From Endozoicomonas sp. 8E (GTDB lineage Bacteria; Pseudomonadota; Gammaproteobacteria; Pseudomonadales; Endozoicomonadaceae): a stretch of 64,000 nt of DNA. Each line of letters opens with the position of its first letter. Positions within the stretch are counted from its first letter, which is position 1. Both the position numbers and the translations under genes were made by a program. The notes below the pieces were generated by a model. The model saw nothing but the letters and a program-made list of their open reading frames with translations, was not told the DNA's origin and did no database searches. This document shows, piece by piece, positions 28,201-36,000 of this stretch. The DNA is taken from NCBI RefSeq assembly GCF_032883915.1, contig NZ_CP120717.1, positions 1,060,501 through 1,124,500 on the forward strand. The letters are read 5' to 3'.

Positions 28201-29867
28201 GGCTTGCCAGCGGTTAATGCCTCCTGCAACTTAGTCTGACGGTGTCCAAAATGGGCCTTTTGTTCCGAGGTGATATGGATATTATCAAATAGCTGGCTGA
28301 AGCTGGTCTGTTCATTGACCTGAATGACCAGAGGTGGTTCCGGCTGCTTATTGATCCAATGGCTGGCTTGGGCAGATTGCTGATAAGTGAGGGTACTGAA
28401 CGCGATCTGATCTTTGTTTTTTTCCTCTGGACACGACAGAGAGACCTCGTCGTTTTCTGTCAATCCCAGGACTTTCGGCTGACGTTTTGAATCAGTCACT
28501 TGAAGTCGGGGCTCCAGGCCGGTGGTCTCGCGAATAGTCTGCAGTGAACCCAGCAAACGAAACCAGAGTGCCTCAGTGAGGGGAGACGTTACGGTGACTG
28601 CTCCCCCTGCCCGAATCTGTTCCAACAGGCAGGTGTTAGGGATTGCATAGCCTTCCGGGGTAATGGCAATCGGGCTCAGCCATTGGGCAATGTTACTCTG
28701 GTTAATGATGACAGAGTTACGTGATGCGTGCTCTTTGTCATGAGAACGGGACAGACTTTGAAACAGTAAATGAAGCTCGTTATTCCCTACCGGCATCTGA
28801 TAAAACTGAACATTGTCGGGTAACGGACAGATCTTGCCATTGCTCTCAAAACACTTCTGCGCCAGCATCTGTCGAAGCGTCTGTTCAAAGGCCAGATCTT
28901 CCCAGTTGGCTCCTTTCAGAATCACCCGTTGTCCGGCCCTTAATGATTCAAGCCTGCCGGGGATGTGCTGGATTCGCCCCTGTTTATCCACTCCGGGTCC
29001 ACCCAGCAGTAACTGTCGCCAGTGACTGTGCAGGTGGCAGTCAATTAAAACGGTATTGTCGTCTTCCGTAGCACTTTCGGCATTGGTGAATTCAGGCAAT
29101 AAGGGGGTAACCTTGTTGATCTCCAGCGATGGGTTATTGCCGGTCTGAGTGTCGAATTGCCAGGTATTGTCCGGTCGATTAATTCGTCGCCAGAAATCAG
29201 CACCCGGAGCGCCGACCGCCGGTGCGTCACCGCGCCTGACAACCGATGCCAGCTGTGCGGGGTCTGCCACGACCAGCAGAGAAACATGCTCACCCAGAGG
29301 GCGTTTCTCCCGGTTGACTTTGTCGTACAGACAGGGGTTATCCGGGTCCAGCAGATCGTTAAATTTGGGCAGTTCATCACCGCTGAGTTTTCGGATATCC
29401 ATCACCAAGGTCTGTGGCGTTGAACCTTCAAAGAGCTTGCCTGAACGCAGAGCGTGGCGACCCTCTTCGGAAATGCTCAACCGGGTCACCAGATTAGCCT
29501 GTGAGAGGTCATCGGGGTGGGAAATAAGGGTGACATCCCGATTCTTATCGCTGGTCTGAACCACTAAAAGCTGTCGAACTTCATCATCACTGGCGACAAA
29601 ACGAAAATCGAAGGCATAAGCGGTCTCTGGGAGCGAGGAATCTGTTGCGGAAACGATTCTTGCTTTGTCAGGAAAGGTTGTCGAAGGTGATGATTTATTG
29701 AGTTTGTAGTTGATACCAGGGCTGACCTTTGTAATCCTTAACGGTAAATTCTGTTCTGCTCTCCTGGCTGGCTCGACACTCTTTTCGCCGCTCTCTTCGC
29801 CGCTCTCAGACACGGCAATATCAAGAAAAGAGTTGTTGTCAATTTTTTCACCAATACGACCATCCAT
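22287..29867 (-). CDS. Copy 4: giant multi-AAA+ / transglutaminase-like protein, 2,526 aa
   Basis: Class A copy. ATG at 29865-29867 with GGGAGA upstream. Walker A motifs at ~947 and ~1280, both intact; the second Walker B reads VIISEMN. Transglutaminase-like Cys at residue 1951, with LHSFAEYS and SVDLGGA: complete triad. The C-terminal domain reads GAHAPSS where other copies have GAHDPSS or GAHNPSS, so the Asp/Asn is lost while Cys and His are kept. The basic N-terminal motif is weak (PARRAEQ). The coiled-coil insert is of intermediate length. The segment 27690-28360 is nearly identical to 35620-36290 in copy 5, suggesting recent exchange. It lies 150 bp downstream of copy 5 and is followed by the REP-rich gap before copy 3. 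Confidence 0.92.
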   Translation of the reverse strand: MDGRIGEKIDNNSFLDIAVSESGEESGEKSVEPARRAEQNLPLRITKVSPGINYKLNKSSPSTTFPDKARIVSATDSSLPETAYAFDFRFVASDDEVRQLLVVQTSDKNRDVTLISHPDDLSQANLVTRLSISEEGRHALRSGKLFEGSTPQTLVMDIRKLSGDELPKFNDLLDPDNPCLYDKVNREKRPLGEHVSLLVVADPAQLASVVRRGDAPAVGAPGADFWRRINRPDNTWQFDTQTGNNPSLEINKVTPLLPEFTNAESATEDDNTVLIDCHLHSHWRQLLLGGPGVDKQGRIQHIPGRLESLRAGQRVILKGANWEDLAFEQTLRQMLAQKCFESNGKICPLPDNVQFYQMPVGNNELHLLFQSLSRSHDKEHASRNSVIINQSNIAQWLSPIAITPEGYAIPNTCLLEQIRAGGAVTVTSPLTEALWFRLLGSLQTIRETTGLEPRLQVTDSKRQPKVLGLTENDEVSLSCPEEKNKDQIAFSTLTYQQSAQASHWINKQPEPPLVIQVNEQTSFSQLFDNIHITSEQKAHFGHRQTKLQEALTAGKPVVLLGLENNPTLQQLLEPLMVGQPLLVNGQLQDYPKARVTILWPESVKSPSSIFHATVTTGEPCPEVDLWDINARKYDIARTKLPEQALKQLYKAFKTVPAHLCSPLPEITAGLLNNLIMAARRAQQVDHSLQLLPRHWRKAINSVITHGTRQHPSVRDFMKVACWHLLPDKTPDEDQAASVDPDQLAAIINSAPRLDRKFVRQNLWPLARAFDPAVFKDAELQLSYESPFPKQGKKDVMDRLCAIIVIHGPEEQRDALAYQLKVDLAAAELYQSLAIKPTGRIRRLQDALASDWHLPLPPGQTRSDAIQALASDCFHRARTVNSKSEGIERIKHRLSESLEWQSSADMPLSALARDLYHGEMSQKDRESRRLSRLHDRLTDSPVIFLQGETGTGKSYFSAKMARASGQASVISLGPSDSEQTLMKRWQWQEHADGDRSMVQQNQALMEWASTESDKDAEYITLVLDEANLTQAGLLASLNGLWEPQPCIYVNGHPVKVSEKHRVILTGNPDHYAGRQMDPALKEKLPRAYYPRLDQAFLRDRVVEPALLNHLQRHQINDIAHRATKSVMALCQYYQELLPGHEFTPRDLTDICSWVGWYLDRALSKGDSVSCEQVNSLIQQSFRDVLGPEITETQQDALSALEIWFAARYKLDNTLRDKVHNHTLPDIQRDFEAFTKEIRPEFDTSGSAIIELVQQLAQDLSRCQQAYHRKIKHGGRQATLIEGPAGRGKDATLNLLIKSVKQQVEERGETMPKVFPMNACDCSWDTVCEAIQKAKVDGGIVIISEMNLIDSQHLEGELNDILAGDAHPGFHLFATINPPEYSGRKPLSPALKGRFRHVPIRQYSPTELQTIAGKVLPENEQGKTVAKMLTEKHCRLRAYLQRKNLPLQPTSLDLQNVARAINRGGNFTEKAIHQYLTQHYRLYLMTAKLSLEELPESSALAMSKGTIDSGLCQWFNQVVPGISRPWLIRSSDRNSVDEKKHEIHIDTDLIEEEAKTEIIRMVAQAKWQASGLSLNPDKSDDILTRALYRHWQQCWFDRVFGQMGVEASGVFSLTEEEIQTLKISINQPYLQEADQRIRGWKSDDVRCWPEFWHQIRDLLNHFVSDYINKTSAVVGNKASGQSLPQVHEKQASVLAQRKNHKTEPAKALDWKTDYENHEKRHFHDYRVFDKENFPSRNYRWLARDIYISPEGNIEQIIINHKHVQGVEVLIPARLPEDDQEVTLASDQTLATLVVTPRNGLYALPSLTVNDYIVALRMESRLSFVLLRDRYTGLHTVSVQDDRANQSIKFAYVVESGKEGKKKPAEEVQPAQSTRFDARCSKDMKTVLKEVLTNIKEQPHEVQEPLRRIKSAKNTTQRIEAIRDYCRGFSGVAIPAERNKNFFHFLVTQRQGSCRHRVPVFMAFCRYFGIPCRAISNFLHSFAEYSPDQGQTWESVDLGGAPADTTKHTPAFQLTRRLSGSGTELKKTRDLLKNVLKDADLAQQQTLAKAYGISLKELNKTLETDCALPKKNLSTFEIVKNLWEEKELTGFAMGVSILQSLETEVLSEDDKALVGKVIGGGRPPYKPMSEALKPILSNSDEDQVTELLKSLHSKMIDQAGTSPDQWLCSIVDVLANSDLTRPSVIHFAREALESGWLDPVPTYSKYTIAAVEHHKLLMRLEEVDELNIKAAHCLKKWYQLVMSGEKNQQWQSAYEIFQQRKENAFFITDPHNGHSSFLKNIMASPSVEMAWTDKPEGVPNIERLLLHHPAFVQLNSGKGNHRPVIILGQISLNSKVNNEKAEALFQRKLENNPYLQQISEKTNQSEAMKQPYINALIAADSEQERLDIISKYQSTLKSLEVPSRDKVLVSDLKDQCQKAIQQAFIYYLYEMTHSKGGGLTYCWADAFILAEDDDDHCGAHAPSSPGELYAMMSLIKSSDWSQEAIKDDYLRQTYHASDALILKTNELTKIVEEFLNSLNLSSLCDALDA

Positions 29868-29873
29868 AGCCAA

Positions 29874-29879
29874 TCTCCC
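29874..29879 (-). promoter_or_regulatory. Ribosome binding site of copy 4
   Basis: GGGAGA, 6 bases before the ATG at 29867. Confidence 0.75.
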
Positions 29880-29930
29880 AACTAGCATCTGAAGAACTGA
29901 ATTGAAGTAGTTTGGTGGTTTGACCTTTAG

Positions 29931-29960
29931 ACAATACGAAAGTTCATTTTTGACAGTCAG
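29931..29960 (-). promoter_or_regulatory. Putative promoter of copy 4 (class A leader)
   Basis: CTGACT (29955-29960), an 18-base spacer and TATTGT (29931-29936) on the minus strand. The -10 lies 64 bases before the start, as in copies 1, 5 and 6. Partial sigma-70 match. Confidence 0.4.
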
Positions 29961-30017
29961 CTGTGATCATTGGAGGCAATCACCGATCTCGAAAAACTCA
30001 TCATGACCAGATTACTC

Positions 30018-33000
30018 TCAGGTTTCCAACGCGTGAGAAAGTGAAACCAAATCCAGGCTTTTCAAAAACTCTTCGGCAATGGTTGTCAGCTCATCGGATT
30101 TGAGCACCAGTGCGTTATCGGCGTTGAGTGCCTGCCGTAAATAGTCATCCTTTAGAAAGTCCACAAACAATCTGGATGGAGAGTCCATAAGCAATTTAGA
30201 GCCCTGAGTTTCAGACATCATGACATACAGCTCTTCTGGTGAGGATGGATCATGAGCACCATAGGAGTATCTCTCGTTGCAACATTTGATGTAAGCATCG
30301 GCCCAACAATAGGTTAAGCAGCCGCCTTTTGAGTGTGTCAATTGATACAGATAATGACTGAAGGCCTTCTGAATCAAATCCTCGAATTTTTTTGTTAAAA
30401 GCAGCGGGTCTACGTCTACTCTCCCATTACGTTCCAAAATGACCGCATATTGAATTTGCAAGAGATCTCCGACCTTTTTGTTAATAGATGTGAACTCCCA
30501 GGAAGGTGCCCCCAGGATAATCACCGGACGGTGGTTCCCCCTGCCAGAGATTGACCTCGGAAAAGCGGGCTGGTGCGACAGCATTCGTTCTATATTGGGG
30601 ATGCCTTCAGGTTCGTCCGTCCAGGCGTTCTTTAAGAGTCGATTGGTAATTTCATATTCAAGGAATGATGAAAACCCATCATAACAATGATCGACGAACG
30701 AGGTACCTTCTCTCCGTTGGAAGTCTTCATAAGTTTGGAAGTCTTCATAAGCTTTCTGCCATAACTGACTATTTTTTTCCCTGAAGAACAACTGCTTATA
30801 CCACTTTTTCAGGCAATGAGTGGCTTCAACCCTGAGCTCATCGACGCTTTTCAGACGCACCAATAGCCTATGATGTTTATCGGCTTTTTCTATATATTTC
30901 TCATCGTTCAGGATTGGATCCAGCCAACCCAATTTCAGGACTTCAAGGGCAAAGCGAATAACCGATGGCTTGGTCAGGTCACTGTCTTTCAGTATTTCTC
31001 TCATTGAAGAAAACCAATCGTGAGCCCTCAGGTCGCCCTGATTAATTATTTTTGAATGGAGTAACTTGAGTTGTTCAATGACACGCTGTTTATCATCGCG
31101 GTACAATATTATTCGTTTCACTGCCTTCGATATCGGTTTAAGTTGCTCCTCGTAATCGCCCAATGCTTCTTTCCCCAGCGACACGATGATTGAGACGGCC
31201 AGGGAAAAACTGATTAAATCTCTTTTCTCCCAAAGGTTCCCGATTATGTTAGAAATAATTAGCTTGGCTTCTGGCAATGCGCGGTTTGTCTCAAGGGCAT
31301 TGTTCAGTTCCACACGGCTCATATCACAGACTTCAGCCAGAGTTTGCTGTTGAGTCAAATCAGCACCTTTCATGAGATCTTTCAGAAAAGCCTTATGCTT
31401 CTTTAACTCAGTGCTGGAATGACTGACATTTGTGGTGGTCTGGCAGACATATTCGATGTCTGTTTTCTCGACGGGTGCCCCGCCGAGATCCACTGACACC
31501 CAGGTTTGGCCTTCATCCACGGAATATTCAGCAAAGCTGTGGATAAGGCTATTCACTTGCCGGGATGGAATCCCGAAATAACGACAAAAAGCAACAAAAA
31601 CAGGCGTACGATGACGGCAGCTCCCTTGCCGTTGTGTTACCAGAAACTTAAAGAAATTCTTATGGCTCGCTGGTCTGGCTTTACCGGAAAACTGTCGGCA
31701 ATAGTTCGTGATCGCCTCAATTCGTTGCTCTGTGTCTTCGGCGTCTTTTATTTTCTGCAAAGGCACCTGTATTAAGGTCGGTTGTTTTTCAATGGTCTTA
31801 AACAGTTTATTCAGTACGGTTTTCATACCTTCTGAACACCGGGCATCAAGGTTTGTTAATCGTTCTGGCCGGGCTTCTTCAGGAAGTGTTTTTCTGCCTG
31901 GTTCTCTGCGTTCTACGACATAAACAAAGTCAAGGGCTTGCCCGGCTTCGCCCTCCGGAATCAAAACTATGTGAAGCCCGGTATATCGATCCCTGACCAG
32001 CTTAAATGGCAAAAAGGGTTTCATACGCAAGGCGACGATATAGTCGTTAAACGTCAGGCTGGGCAATACAATTAGATGCTCCTTATTCAATAATACCGAA
32101 AAGTTTGCCAGCGTTTGATTGCTGGCTAAGGTCACTTCCTGGTCGCACTCTGTAAATGGATCCGGTCTGAGGGTTTCGACACCCTCAATGTATTGAACCT
32201 CAAGAAAGGTCAGTTCGACATCACCCCAGGCAGTCACATTGATATCCCGCAGCGCCGAGCGAAACATATGGGAAGACTGGTTTTGCGGTTTAAAAATTTT
32301 ATAATGTTCAATTTGTGGCAGCTCCAGATTCTCATAGTTCGTTCTTTGGTCCAATACCGCAGGAGAAGACCAGACGCCTGGAGGAGTGCTGCTCACCGGG
32401 CCTTTATCGTTCGTTCTCTGTTTCAATGCCTGAGGATCAGGCTGTCTGATGGGAGATGTTTTGCTCGCCAGACCTTTATTGTTCGTTCTCTGTTTCAATG
32501 CCTGAGGATCAGGCTGTCTGATGGGAGATGTTTTGCTCACCAGACCTTTATTGTTCTTTCTCTGTTTCAATGCCTGAGGATCAGGCTGTCTGATGGGAGA
32601 TGTTTTGCTCACCAGATCTTTATTGTTCGTTCTCTGTTTCAATGCCTGAGGATCAGGCTGTCTGATGGGAAGCGTTCTGCTCTCCGGGCCTTTAAGGCTT
32701 TTTCTCCATTTTAATAACTTAGCCAGTTTCGAGCGGGCTTTCAGACGGTATTTTTCAGGAGCCTTATCACTGCCAACCGCTAAAGCTTCGTTACTATGAT
32801 CGTCAACCTGATGGCTCGGCAGATTACTTATCTGATGCCAGAACGCAGGCCACCATTGAACTGCATCGGAGTTCCATGCTTCTATCCGCTGATCAGCTTC
32901 CTGAAGATAAGGCTGGGAAGTCGGTAATTTCAGGGTTTGTTGCTGTTCTTCCGTCAGGGGAAATACGCTATTAGCATCCACGACTGTCTCGCAAAACTTA

Positions 33001-36000
33001 TGTGCAAACCAGCGTTGCTGCCAGTGTCGGTAGAGTGCCTGGATGAGTACATCGTCCGACTCATCCGGCTTCAGGGAAAGACCGGATGCCTGCCATTTGG
33101 CCTGAGCCATCCTTTTGATGATTTCCGCTTTGACTTCCTCTTTATTCGGACGAGCCTTAACACGAATTTCATGTTTTTTTTCATCAATACTGTCGAGGTT
33201 GCTGAGTCGTATCAACCAGGGACGATCAATGTCCGGTACCGTTTTGTTGAACCATTGGCAGAGTCCGGAATCAAGCGTTCCTTTACCCATGTCAAGAGCC
33301 GGTGACTCCGACAGTTCCTCCAGCGATAGATTGGCGGCCATCAGGTAAAGCCGGTAGTGCTGATTGAGGCATTGATGTAGTGCTTTTTCGCTAAAATCGC
33401 CTCCGCTTTTGACAGCCATGGCGACATTCTGTAAATCGCGACTGGTGGGCTGTAACGGCAGGTCTTTCCGTTGCAGGCAGGCTCTTAAACGGCAATGTTT
33501 TTCAGTCAGCCGTTCAGCAACGAATTTCCCTTTTGGGGAGTCTGGCAACACTTTCCCGGCAATGGTCTGCAATTCTGCCGAGTTATACTGGCGGATCGGT
33601 AAATGTCGAAAACGTCCTTTGAGCGCCGGTGATAAGGGTTTTCGCCCGCTGTACTCAGGCGGGTTGATGGTGGCAAACAGGTGAAAGCCCGGATGGGCGT
33701 CACCGGCCAGAATATCGTTTAACTCACCTTCCAGATGCTGGCTGTCGATCAGATTCATTTCCGAAATCACCACGATGCCGCCATCGACTTTTGCTTTCCG
33801 GATCGTTTCACATAGTTGCTCCCAGGAGCAATCACAGGCATTCAGGAGAGAGACCTCTGGCATGGATTCTTGCCGTTGCCTGGCCTGCTGTCTGACACTT
33901 TCAATCACCAGGTTCAGCGTGGCATCCTTACCCCTCCCGGCTGGTCCTTCAATCAACGTCGCCTGTCGTCCGCCGTGTTTTCTGTCGTGATGATAAGCCT
34001 GCTGACAGCGGCTTAAATCCTGTCCCAGCCGTTGCACCAGTTCAATGACTGCCGAACTGGAGGTATCAAACTCAGGTCGGAATTCTTTGGTGAATGCTTC
34101 GAAGTCCCGCTGAATATCTGGCAGGGTGTGGTTATGAACTCTGTCGCGCAGGGTGTTGTCCGGGTGGTAGTGGGCAGCAAACCAGATTTCCAGTGCTGAA
34201 AGGGCATCCTGTTGAGTTTCGGTGATTTCGGGACCCAACACATCCCGGAAACTTTGCTGGATCAAACTGTTCACTTGCTCACAGCTGGCGCCATCTCCTT
34301 CAGATAACACACGATCCAGATACCAACCCACCCAACTGCAGATATCGGTTAAATCCCTGGGGGTAAACTCATGCTCGGGCAACAGCTCCTGGTAATATTG
34401 CCAGAGTGCCATCACACTCTTGCTGGCACTGTGTGCAATGTCGTTTATTTTGTGGCGCTGTAAATGATTGAGCAAAGCGGGTTCCACTACTCTGTCTCGA
34501 AGGAAAGCCTGATCCAGACGTGGGTAGTATGCCCTCGGCAGTTTCTCTTTCAGGGCCGGGTCCATTTGGCGCCCGGCGTAATGATCGGGGTTGCCGGTGA
34601 GAATCACCCGGTGTTTTGGGCTGACCCTGACAGGATGACCATTCACATAGATGCAGGGTTGCGGTTCCCATAAGCCGTTCAATGACGCCAGCAATCCGGC
34701 TTCGGCCAGGTTAGCTTCATCCAGTACCAGGGTAATGTATTCTCCGTCTTTGTCGGATTTGGTATTGGCCCATTCCATCAATGCCCGGTTTTGTTCTGCC
34801 ATAGAGCGGTCGCCATCGCCGTGTTGTTGCCACTGCCAGCGTTTCATCAGGGTCTGTTCGCTGTCGGAAGGTCCAAGGGAAATAACCAAAGCCTGTCCTG
34901 AAGCCTTTGCCATTTTGGCGGAAAAGTAGCTTTTCCCGGTGCCGGTTTCCCCTTCAAGGAATATAACGGGAGAGTCTGTCAGCCGGTCATGGAGCCGGGA
35001 TAAACGACGGCTTTCACGATCTTCCTGACTCATCTCGCCATGATAAAGATCCCTGGCCAGTGCAGACAGGGGAATATCAGCGGAACCCTGCCATTCCAGT
35101 GATTCAGAGAGTCGATGTTGTATACGTTCAATGCCTTCTGCCTCCGCATTCGCTGTTCTGGACATGTGAAAACAATCGCTGGCCAGCGCGTGAATGGCAT
35201 CGGATCGGGTCTGCCCCGATGGCAGAAGTAACTGCCAGCCAGAAGCCAGTGCATCTTGCAAACGTTTAATCTGTCTGCCTGGTCTGATGGCTAAGGATTG
35301 CCAGGGTTCCGCTTTCACAAGATCGACTTTCAACTGATACGCTAAGGCATCTCGTTTGTGCTCAGGCCCATGGGCCACGATTATGGTACAGAGCCTGTTC
35401 AGACTCTCTGTTGCACCCCTTTGTCGAAATGGATTTTCATAGGTAAGTTGTAATTCTTTAAATCCAGTGTCCTTAAATACTGCCGGGTCAAAGGCTCGGG
35501 CCAGTGGCCACAGGTTCTGCCAGACAAACTTTCTATCCAGTCGCGGGGCGCTATTGATGATCGCAGCTAACTGATCCGGGTCTACCGAGGCAGCTTGATC
35601 CTCATCCGGCGTCTTATCCGGTAACAGGTGCCAACAAGCTACTTTCATAAAATCCCGCACTGAAGGATGCTGCCGGGTGCCATGGGTGATGACGCTATTG
35701 ATGGCCTTGCGCCAGTGGCGGGGCAGGAGCTGCATGGAGTGGTCAGCCTGTTGTGCCCGGCGGGCAGCCATTATCAGGTTATTCAGCAAACCTGCGGTTA
35801 TTTCAGGCAGAGGGCTACAAAGGTGGGCAGGTACGGTTTTAAACGCTTTGTAAAGCTGTTTAAGCGCTTGTTCTGGCAGCTTAGTCCGGGCGATATCATA
35901 CTTGCGGGCGTTGATATCCCAGAGATCGACCTCAGGACACGGCTCACCCGTGGCGACCGTCGCATGAAATATTGAAGAGGGGCTTTTCACAAACTCAGGC

